Shown piece after piece: positions 8,682-15,799 of a stretch of 64,000 nucleotides of DNA (its first letter is position 1; every line of letters starts with the position of its first letter). The position numbers and the translations under genes were made by a program. The DNA comes from JBCDHN01 sp965224535 (GTDB lineage Bacteria > Verrucomicrobiota > Verrucomicrobiia > Verrucomicrobiales > DEV007): contig CBDCZR010000018.1 of NCBI GenBank assembly GCA_965224535.1, forward strand, positions 1 to 64,000, read 5' to 3'. The notes below the pieces were generated by a model. The model saw nothing but the letters and a program-made list of their open reading frames with translations, ran no database searches and was not told the DNA's origin.

Positions 8682-10148
8682 CTAAGCGTTTACGGTTGAA
8701 CGAAACACAACGCGCGGCACGCGCATAACACGCTTGCGGGGATGTGATAAATCGTCCGGCAGCACGATTTCGTCCATTTCTTCCGGAATAATTACATGAT
8801 CGTCGTCCTGAGCAATCTGTACGTAAGCCAGCACTTCCACAGCGCCGCTTTCCGGCGGGTGATCCTCTAACAACCGCGGAAGCGAAACCGAATCCGCAAG
8901 CTTCGTTGCATTGCCAATCAATTCGCGCATCCCCTTCCAATCCAAGCGCCGCATTTGTGAAAACAGGTCAAATGCCTCGTCCAATTCATCGCTTCCAGCT
9001 TCCGCGACTTCCAGCGCTACCGCGTCGACTTCGGCCGCTGGAGACCAAAACGACCGGCTAAAGGCAACATAAGGCCGGAAACCTTCCTCCACCTCCAAAC
9101 CCACGCTATCTTCCGGCGGCGCATTGCGCGCCTGACGCGCCTGATTCAATACTTCTTCAATCGTGAGCGCAACCTGACGCCGTTCGTCCGCCACGCGGCC
9201 ATCCAGGAACCGCCGGATTGATGAAGACAAACGCTGATTCGTCTGCATCACTTGCTCCGCCTCTGCGGTTAACGCGGGTATCATATTGCGCAGCATCTCC
9301 AACTCCTCCTCGTTGTCTTCCACCTGATGAATGCGGCGCACGCTCTCGATGAGTTCGCGCAACGCTCGCTGCCGCGTTGGAGATAGTATTAGATTGACGA
9401 AACCGTAAAAACTCTTGCCCTGGTCGGACTCCTTCAGCACCGACTCTGAATTCATCACAAACTCTAGCAAATCACCCTTATTTTCTCCTGCTATCTGCAA
9501 ATCCTGAACCTCGCGGGTAATTTCCTTAAACTTATCTTCCACCTTGCGAAAATCGCTCAACACCCGCTGCAAAAGATCGATCGCAAAGTGAAATCGCTCG
9601 CGAATCTGAGAGCGATCGTAGGTCTTAGCGTCACCGCTCTGGCGAATCCGGTCGATCTCCGCCTGCACCTTGTCCCGCTCCTCCTCTAACGCAGCCACCT
9701 GGCTATCGGCATCTTCGCCCGAAAAAATGTCGATTTCGCGCAAGGTTTCCACGATCGCCAGCACGCGGCTCTCCGCTCCCACAAACTGATCGTCCCGCGC
9801 CACCGACTCCCGGGCAAATCGCAACGCCGCCTCCGTATGCGCGGTTAGCTGGTAAACGGGCTCCTCGCTCGAGCCCTGAAAAAAGCGCTGCAGATACCGC
9901 GTATCCGGCTTGCACCAGGCATTCAAATAATCCAGCGGCTCCTCCCCCAACGCATCCGGATGTTTCTCGCGAACCGTCGCCTGATAGTCGGTGAGATCGG
10001 CCAACAACTGATCCTGCGGGATAGTGATGCGCTGCTCTTTTTTGAACTGAAGGAACAAGAAATGCAAGATGAACGCCCCATTTTGGGCCCGAAGCAGCCG
10101 CGCCGTAGGAGATTGGGCGAGAAAATCTTGGAGATCGTCTAATTCCAC
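8682..10148 (-). CDS. jetA: JetA/MksF kleisin-like condensin subunit (DUF3375)
   Basis: The 488-residue protein begins with a GTG at 10148 (MELDDLQDFLAQSPTARLLR). It matches DUF3375, the JetA/MksF kleisin family. Visible features are FILHFLFLQFKKE near residue 30, LTDYLNAW-like text around residue 75, a central coiled coil (EERDKVQAEIDRIRQS) and a C-terminal acidic beta-rich segment with ESGAVEVLAYVQIA. It is the first gene of a three-gene operon with jetB and jetC. The 130 bases upstream, up to a tRNA-Arg gene, must hold the promoter, but I see no convincing -35/-10 pair. Base composition is noticeably less GC-rich than the flanking genes, which suggests acquisition. Confidence 0.85.
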   Translation of the reverse strand: MELDDLQDFLAQSPTARLLRAQNGAFILHFLFLQFKKEQRITIPQDQLLADLTDYQATVREKHPDALGEEPLDYLNAWCKPDTRYLQRFFQGSSEEPVYQLTAHTEAALRFARESVARDDQFVGAESRVLAIVETLREIDIFSGEDADSQVAALEEERDKVQAEIDRIRQSGDAKTYDRSQIRERFHFAIDLLQRVLSDFRKVEDKFKEITREVQDLQIAGENKGDLLEFVMNSESVLKESDQGKSFYGFVNLILSPTRQRALRELIESVRRIHQVEDNEEELEMLRNMIPALTAEAEQVMQTNQRLSSSIRRFLDGRVADERRQVALTIEEVLNQARQARNAPPEDSVGLEVEEGFRPYVAFSRSFWSPAAEVDAVALEVAEAGSDELDEAFDLFSQMRRLDWKGMRELIGNATKLADSVSLPRLLEDHPPESGAVEVLAYVQIAQDDDHVIIPEEMDEIVLPDDLSHPRKRVMRVPRVVFRSTVNA

Positions 10149-10284
10149 AGGCCCGACTATTAGCCTGCCCTAACAATGTAGCAACCTTTTCTTCTCACTT
10201 TGCCAAACGAATTGAGAAAATTCTTGCTTCGGAAAGGGAAGCGTGCAACCTACCCGCTTCTTCGCCGCCAAAATGTGGCAAACT

Positions 10285-10361
10285 GCGCCCGTAGATCAAC
10301 TGGATAGATCGTCTGACTACGGATCAGAAGGCTGAGGGTTCGAATCCTTCCGGGCGCGCCA
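10285..10361 (+). tRNA. tRNA-Arg (ACG)
   Basis: A full cloverleaf is visible. The 5' acceptor strand GCGCCCG pairs with CGGGCGC at 10351-10357, followed by G and an encoded CCA. The anticodon arm TCTGA-CTACGGA-TCAGA gives anticodon ACG, and the T arm contains GGTTCGAATCC. The ACG anticodon, read as ICG after deamination, decodes CGN arginine codons. It lies between the jetABC operon and the 3' end of tyrS. Confidence 0.95.
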
Positions 10362-10485
10362 TTCATTATCAGGGAGTTATGGCTCACGATGAGTGGCGCA
10401 ACATTTTCCACGTTCTCACTTTGTACCCACTTTTTTGGACACCTGTTGCTGTGTGGGAGCTTGATTTTCGCCACCGCCAACAGCC

Positions 10486-11727
10486 TTAGCCGGGAACCAC
10501 CCGGTGGTACTTCTTCTTGCCGAAGCGCAGCAAAATCGCCCCATCGCGTACGAGGCTGGAGTCGACCACCACGTCAATGGATGCGACGCCGTCGCCGTTG
10601 ATGTAGGCGCCGCCTTGCTGCACGAGCCGCCGGGCTTCGCTTTTGGACTTGGCGAGGCCGGTTTCGGCAAAAAGATCGAGTACGGGAATGCCTTCCTGAA
10701 GCCGGGAAGGTTCGATGACGGTGGAGGGAATCGCGGAGAGATCGCCCCCGCCTTTTTTGGCGTCGGCAAAGGCGTTTTTGGCTTTCTCAGCCTCTTTTTT
10801 GCCGTGGGTTAGGGCCGTGGCTTCGTAGGCGAGCACGCGCTTGGCTTCGTTGATTTCCGCACCCTGCAAGGCGCCGAGTTGGCGCACCTCATCCATGGGC
10901 AAAAAGGTGAACAGCCCGAGAAAACGTTCCACGTCGCGGTCGTCGGTATTGATCCAAAACTGAAAAAATTCGTAGGGCTGGGTTCGTTGCACATCCAGCC
11001 AAACCGTGCCTTTTTCGGTCTTGCCCATTTTGACGCCTTGAGCGGTGGTGAGGAGCGGAATGGTCGCTCCGTAGACCTCAGCGCCTTCCACGCGCCGGAC
11101 GAGATCGACCCCGCCGAGGATGTTCGACCACTGATCGTCCCCGCCGAATTGCAAGGTGCAGCCGTGGTCCTGGTAGAGGCGCAAAAAGTCGTAGGATTGG
11201 AGCAGCAGGTAGTTGAACTCGATGAAACTGAGCCCGTCTTCGCGGTCGAGCCGTGCTTTGTAGGTTTCCATGCGCAGCATCTCGTTAACGCGGAAATGCC
11301 GGCCAATTTCGCGCAAAAAATCGACGTATCCCAGGTCCAGCAACCAATCCGCGTTGTTGGCAAAAGCGCCCTTCCCGCCATCCAGATCCAGGTAACGCTG
11401 AAACTGAGATTTTATGCCGCGTACGTTGGCATCGATGGCCTGGCGCGAGAGCATTTGGCGCATCTCGGTTTTGCCGGTGGGGTCGCCCACCATGCTGGTG
11501 CCGCCTCCCACCACGGCGATGGGTTTGTGGCCGGCGCGCTGGAGGTGAGACATGGCCATGACCGGCATCAAATGGCCCACGTGCATGCTGTCGGCAGTGG
11601 CGTCGACCCCGACGTAAAAAGTGACCTCTCCCGCTTCGAGGATTTCGGCGATTTTTGCCTCGTCGGTGGTTTGCTTGACGAAGCCCCGTTCTTTGAGCGT
11701 TGAAAACACGTTGGTCACTGGCGCCAC
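10486..11727 (-). CDS. tyrS: Tyrosyl-tRNA synthetase
   Basis: This class I synthetase of 413 residues charges tRNA-Tyr. The HIGH-type signature is HVGH at residues 49-52, preceded by FYVGVDATADS. The KMSKS loop is KMGKT near residue 233, and a C-terminal S4 RNA-binding domain begins at about residue 340 (LAKSKSEARRLVQQGGAYING). Length and domain order match the TyrRS form with HVGH and KMSKS-like motifs. The start is a GTG at 11727; another GTG three codons later is possible. No T-box leader is visible in the short upstream gap. Confidence 0.95.
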   Translation of the reverse strand: MAPVTNVFSTLKERGFVKQTTDEAKIAEILEAGEVTFYVGVDATADSMHVGHLMPVMAMSHLQRAGHKPIAVVGGGTSMVGDPTGKTEMRQMLSRQAIDANVRGIKSQFQRYLDLDGGKGAFANNADWLLDLGYVDFLREIGRHFRVNEMLRMETYKARLDREDGLSFIEFNYLLLQSYDFLRLYQDHGCTLQFGGDDQWSNILGGVDLVRRVEGAEVYGATIPLLTTAQGVKMGKTEKGTVWLDVQRTQPYEFFQFWINTDDRDVERFLGLFTFLPMDEVRQLGALQGAEINEAKRVLAYEATALTHGKKEAEKAKNAFADAKKGGGDLSAIPSTVIEPSRLQEGIPVLDLFAETGLAKSKSEARRLVQQGGAYINGDGVASIDVVVDSSLVRDGAILLRFGKKKYHRVVPG

Positions 11728-11798
11728 GTTAGTGTGAGGCCGCCGAGTTTCAAGCGCGGTTGGCGCCGGCGCGGGATTTTTGCCAGTTTACCGCGGGT

Positions 11799-12914
11799 TC
11801 ACCCGATCAACTCGCAAACGGCGTCGGCGATGTTCGTTCCGCTGGCGGGGCCGGCCGGATTTTCCCGATTTTTGACCCAACCGTTGGCAAAGCTTTGTGC
11901 CAGGCGGCGGGCCAGCGTTTGCGGGCTCTCGCCGGGTTGCATGAGCAGCGTGGGTTTGCCGAATCCTGGGCCTTTTTCGCGAATCGCGGCGGAATCGCTC
12001 AAAATCAGCCAAGCGTGTTGGAGCAAGCGGACGAAATCCGGATACGACAGCGGCGGGACGAGGTGCGCGTTGGGCAAATCGCCGAAAAAGTCGTTGGCCA
12101 GTTGCCTGACGGGTGCGCTGGGTTGAACGGGAAAAATGAGGCTCACGGTCGGGTGGCAGAGCAAAAATTCGCGAATCGTGTCGAAATTCGCCGCCAAATC
12201 GCAGCCGAAGCGGTTCAGATTTTGGGCGCTGAGGACCATGCGTTTGGCGCCGGTGGTGACGCGAAGCAAATGCTGCACCAGCGGCGACATTCCGGTGCTG
12301 GGAGTCATCTGGCTGAGGGTGTCGGCAGCGGGATTTCCGCTCATGAAGATGGGAGACGCCGCCGCCGTGGGCCGGTTTTCGCGCTGGTCGGGAGAACGCT
12401 CCGGGCGCACGGGTGCGGAAAGGCGCGCCGCGGCGATTTGCCGGATGAGGAGGGCATTTTTCGTCTCTGTTCCAACCGCGCCGGCCTGGTTTGCGCTTTC
12501 AATGTGGCCCACGCGGATTTGCCGGTTGAACGCGGCCATTGCACCCGCCAGCGCACTGATGCTATCGCCTTGAACCAGCACCAAATTCGGCTGCTCGGCC
12601 TCCAAAATGAGGTCCAACTGGCTCAACAAGCGTCCCAACACGGTGTTGGCGGGTTGATTCGGCTGAATCGCGTCCAATTCGTAGTCGATGCTCACGCGGA
12701 ATTCCACCGGCACGGCAGTCGACTGCGCAAAGGCTCGCGACGTGCACAAATTGACGGTTTGTAGCCCGGGACGGCGATCCAACTCGTCCAAAACCAGCGA
12801 AAACTGAACGACTTCCGGCCAAGCGCCGAAAACGGACAGCACTTTACCGCGGTGGGGAAGCGTAGGCGCCTTTTCTTGAGAAACGGCCGGGAGCTGGGAA
12901 TGAGGGTTCCACAT
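11799..12914 (-). CDS. UDP-GlcNAc 2-epimerase-like protein, divergent
   Basis: The start is the ATG at 12914 (MWNPHSQLP), giving 371 residues, the normal length for WecB/MnaA-type non-hydrolysing epimerases. The fold is recognisable: KVLSVFGAWPEVVQFSLVLDEL at the N-terminus, LVLVQGDSISALAGAMAAF, VGHIES, the GNPAADTL segment, and the C-terminal ILSDSAAIREKGPGFGKPTLLM. Several family signatures are altered. The PEE segment after the HVE motif is replaced by TET, the HRREN-type motif by LSAQNLNRFG, and the TERPE loop by GESPQ. It may be a pseudoenzyme or have another substrate. Genes around it are not an obvious polysaccharide cluster. Confidence 0.6.
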   Translation of the reverse strand: MWNPHSQLPAVSQEKAPTLPHRGKVLSVFGAWPEVVQFSLVLDELDRRPGLQTVNLCTSRAFAQSTAVPVEFRVSIDYELDAIQPNQPANTVLGRLLSQLDLILEAEQPNLVLVQGDSISALAGAMAAFNRQIRVGHIESANQAGAVGTETKNALLIRQIAAARLSAPVRPERSPDQRENRPTAAASPIFMSGNPAADTLSQMTPSTGMSPLVQHLLRVTTGAKRMVLSAQNLNRFGCDLAANFDTIREFLLCHPTVSLIFPVQPSAPVRQLANDFFGDLPNAHLVPPLSYPDFVRLLQHAWLILSDSAAIREKGPGFGKPTLLMQPGESPQTLARRLAQSFANGWVKNRENPAGPASGTNIADAVCELIG

Positions 12915-13040
12915 GGTGAGCGTGAAAAATGAGGTTTCGAACTGGTATGCGTCTAAAATATGGAAATTATTGAGTTTCGCAATATTTTTTCGCAAAACCT
13001 GCGCTTCTCGCGATTTTTGGACCTCCCCGCGGTAAGCCTG

Positions 13041-13847
13041 CTACGGCGCGTTGAGCGATTTCCCGTTGTCGTTCGGCGTCAAATTCACGAGAAACGGAAC
13101 CGCCGTCCGGGCCCACTCCTTGGCGCTGACGTAGCTGCCCGCGCTGGGCCCAAAACAACTGCGCAGCATCTCGGTATCGATGATGCCCGGATTCAATGCC
13201 ACCACGCCCAAATTGGCCGGCAATTCCTGGGCCAGAGCCTGGCTCAAGCCCTCAATCGCCCATTTCGTGGCGCAATACGGGGCCACTTCCGGCGAGGTGG
13301 AGCGCCCCCAACCGGAGCTGAAATTCACGATGACACCGGGTTGGCCGGCCTCGATCATGTAGGGCACGATGTGGCGAATGACGCTGGCCGTGCCTTTCAG
13401 GTTCACATCCATCACCTCGCTGAATTCATCGTCGCTAATCTCCCAAAGCGGGGCGTTGTCGTTGATGACCCCGGCATTGTTGAGCACCAAATTCGGGACG
13501 CCGACGCTGTTGACGGCTTGCTCGCAAAGCACCTCCACGCTGGTGTCCTCGGTCACGTCGATTTGGAAGAAGCGGTGGGACTCGCCCAAATCTTCGCGCA
13601 ATTCGTGCAAATCGACCTGCGATCGCCCGCAACCCACGACCGTGTCGCCCCGGGCGGCGAACCCTTCGGCCATGGACCGGCCCAACCCGCGGGTGCACCC
13701 GGTGATGAGCACGAGTTTTTTCTCGGTGGAAAATTGGATGATGTTGTCGCCGTCCACTGAAAGGAAGTTCTCGCCCGTGGCGACTGAGTTGGCAAGTCCA
13801 ACGCGGTGAAAGGCGCGCTTTTCGCCAAGAAACGCTCGACAAAGCAC
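13041..13847 (-). CDS. Short-chain dehydrogenase/reductase
   Basis: This classical SDR has 268 residues. The NAD(P) motif TGCTRGLG is at residues 49-56, NNAG at 123-126, the catalytic Ser in NFSSGWG near 177, and the YCATK pair Tyr191/Lys195, so the active site is complete. The GTG at 13847 was chosen because an AGAGG-like ribosome site lies about 8 bases upstream. A GTG at 13757 would shorten an unusually long N-terminal tail and cannot be excluded. Its 5' end is only 14 bases from the start of the divergent M29-like gene. Substrate is unknown. Confidence 0.85.
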   Translation of the reverse strand: MLCRAFLGEKRAFHRVGLANSVATGENFLSVDGDNIIQFSTEKKLVLITGCTRGLGRSMAEGFAARGDTVVGCGRSQVDLHELREDLGESHRFFQIDVTEDTSVEVLCEQAVNSVGVPNLVLNNAGVINDNAPLWEISDDEFSEVMDVNLKGTASVIRHIVPYMIEAGQPGVIVNFSSGWGRSTSPEVAPYCATKWAIEGLSQALAQELPANLGVVALNPGIIDTEMLRSCFGPSAGSYVSAKEWARTAVPFLVNLTPNDNGKSLNAP

Positions 13848-13861
13848 CGCCTTTACCTCTC

Positions 13862-15049
13862 ATGCCCCCTATCATCGACGCCCCCAGGATCATCATCGAC
13901 CCGGCCAAACGCACGTTTCCGGAGTTCAGCCTCACCCGCCTGCTCGGCACGGTTTTTGAGCCCACCCAAGGCTGCCGAACCTGCATCCTCATCGATCTGG
14001 AAGACCTGTCGCTCATGCGGGGGTTCGGCTTTCTGGATGCCCCGGGCCACGAAGTGCAACGAAAGGCGTTCCAGGAGTTTTACCTGGGTTTGAAGGACGG
14101 TGGATTGGCGGAACTGGGGATGACCGGCGGCGAAATGTTCGCCTTTCCCATGACCCACGGCTCCAACCTGGATTTGTGCGACGAATGCGTGGATGAGGCC
14201 GGGAAAACGCGGAGTTTGGACCGCGACGTCTACCCGAATTACGACGTGATCCTGTGCATCTCCACGTTTTCGGCCACGGCGCCGCTCACCACCAAATGCA
14301 AGGAATTCGGCTTCCGCGGAGCGACGATGCACGGGCTCAACGACGTGATTTTGAGCACCGGCCTGGCCGTCGACTACGATGAGGTGAGCGCCGACGCCGA
14401 AAAGCTGCGTTTGGCGATGACCGGCGCAGATTCCATCGAAATCGACTTCGGTTTGGAAGACGGCACGATTTTGACCGCGAACCTGGATTTGGACGCTCAA
14501 GAAGCCCAAAAAAGCCACGGCCTCTGCAAGGGAAAAACCCCGGACGTGGCCAATTTGCCGGCTGGCGAGGTTTATTTCGTCCCCGTGAGCGCCAACGGCT
14601 TTTTCCCCATGAAATACGCCGACGGCACGCTCGGGAGGCTGAAAGTCGTCGATCGCGACATCGTGAAGGCGACCCTAATCGAAGGCGACCAAGCCACGAT
14701 CGACGCCCACAACCAGCGCCTGGCCGACGATCCCATGACCGGCACGCTGGGCGAACTGGGCTTTGGGACCCAGGTTTTGCCGGTTTCCGGTGCGGACATC
14801 CAGGATGAGAAAGTGCTCGGCACCTGTCACCTGGCCACGGGCCGCGACGATCACCTGGGTGGCGACATCGTGCCGGAAATGTTCAAAAAGCACGAAAATT
14901 CGACCCACGACGACATCCTCTTCGCCCCGCACAAAACGCCAAATTTCGACATCGCGCAGGTCCGGATGAAACGCGGCGATCAGCGGGAGATTTTGATCGA
15001 GCACTTTCGGCCCAGCGCGTATTTGCTGGATGCGCTGGCGGCAGTTTGA
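13862..15049 (+). CDS. M29-like metallo-aminopeptidase
   Basis: The 395-residue protein shows the C-terminal metal-binding pattern of thermophilic (M29) aminopeptidases. A GELGFGTQ segment is followed, near residue 315, by DEKVLGTCHLATGRDDHLGG, and then HDDILF. These carry the usual Glu/His/Asp ligands. The N-terminal half (GCRTCILIDLEDLSLMRGF; APLTTKCKEFGFRGATMHG) is less conserved but compatible. No signal peptide is seen, so it should be cytosolic. The start is the ATG at 13862, transcribed divergently from the SDR gene. Confidence 0.6.
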   Translation: MPPIIDAPRIIIDPAKRTFPEFSLTRLLGTVFEPTQGCRTCILIDLEDLSLMRGFGFLDAPGHEVQRKAFQEFYLGLKDGGLAELGMTGGEMFAFPMTHGSNLDLCDECVDEAGKTRSLDRDVYPNYDVILCISTFSATAPLTTKCKEFGFRGATMHGLNDVILSTGLAVDYDEVSADAEKLRLAMTGADSIEIDFGLEDGTILTANLDLDAQEAQKSHGLCKGKTPDVANLPAGEVYFVPVSANGFFPMKYADGTLGRLKVVDRDIVKATLIEGDQATIDAHNQRLADDPMTGTLGELGFGTQVLPVSGADIQDEKVLGTCHLATGRDDHLGGDIVPEMFKKHENSTHDDILFAPHKTPNFDIAQVRMKRGDQREILIEHFRPSAYLLDALAAV

Positions 15050-15092
15050 TTTCGGGAGTTGCCGACAGCTTGGACCGACGTAAAGTTGTTTC

Positions 15093-15536
15093 ATGCTGAC
15101 AGTCGCCTTACCGATCAAATTCAAGGCAAAACGTTGGATCAGTCAGGTCGCAGACCCAAAATTTTCACAGCAGGTTGAACGAAAAGCTGGAATCGTCATC
15201 AGCGGCAAATCGATCCGGAAATTTGACTTGGCCTTCATCTCCAGAGAACGGCTGAAAGCACAGCCCGACGACAAGGCTGCGTTGGTCGTCGCTCCGGAGT
15301 TGATGGTTGAAATCATGTCCCCACGAAAAAAATGGGAGGATGTGATGACCAAAGTCGATGAGTATTTTGCCGTGGGTGTGGACGAAGTTTGGCTGGTTAG
15401 CTCCGCGTTGCGCAAGTTGTTCCGCCACCGGCAGGGAGAACCGACGGTGGAGTTTGCCGGCGACGCAAAAGTGCCCGCTGATGTCGTCGCGCCGGGCAAG
15501 GAGTTGGCGCTGGAAGAGTTGTTTGGGAAATCCTAG
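15093..15536 (+). CDS. Uma2-like (DUF820) PD-(D/E)XK nuclease, N-terminally short
   Basis: The protein has 147 residues against about 190 for the family. The nuclease core is present: FDLAFISRERL with Asp45, APELMVEIMSP with Glu69 and Glu73, and MTKVDEYFAVGVDEVWLV with Lys87. The N-terminal YELIDGEL-type segment expected in Uma2 proteins is absent, so the gene is probably 5'-truncated or decayed. Its TAG stop lies in the CTAG tetranucleotide that flanks a 162-bp palindromic element starting at the next base. Uma2 proteins are abundant in some bacteria and their physiological role is unknown. Confidence 0.6.
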   Translation: MLTVALPIKFKAKRWISQVADPKFSQQVERKAGIVISGKSIRKFDLAFISRERLKAQPDDKAALVVAPELMVEIMSPRKKWEDVMTKVDEYFAVGVDEVWLVSSALRKLFRHRQGEPTVEFAGDAKVPADVVAPGKELALEELFGKS

Positions 15537-15698
15537 GAGCTGTCGGACTTAGCTCGCCTGGCGCCGAAAGTCGAGGATTCGGCCCAAATTTCCCTTCGTT
15601 TTCGTCCCTTATGTCCTCATAAAGTCCTCAAACTCATGAAAATTTTGGCTCGAACCTCGATTTTCGCCGCCAGCCGTTCTAAGTCCGACAGCTCCTAG
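15533..15698. repeat. Palindromic MITE-like element 1 with CTAG flanks
   Basis: A 162-base insert (15537-15698 if CTAG is counted once) is bounded by CTAG at 15533-15536 and 15695-15698. Its two ends are inverted copies: the outer 20 bases CTAGGAGCTGTCGGACTTAG match perfectly, and the next 40 or so match imperfectly (CTGGCGCCGAAAGTCGAGG against CTGGCGGCGAAAATCGAGG). The whole element could fold into one long hairpin. It carries no gene, abuts the 3' end of the Uma2-like gene, and its length is a multiple of three. It resembles a miniature inverted-repeat element or palindromic interspersed repeat. Confidence 0.75.
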
Positions 15699-15799
15699 CC
15701 TGCGCGGGCGAGTATTTGCCTCGATCGTTGGCGGGAGGGTGATTTTAGGCTAACGGTGTGTTGGAACGTCCCGATTTTCCACCAAACTCACCTCACTCC

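Noticed and set aside
4569..10148. A complete four-gene Wadjet system
   Set aside because: Only JetA, JetB and JetC are present; the expected jetD position is occupied by a convergent glycosidase-like gene.
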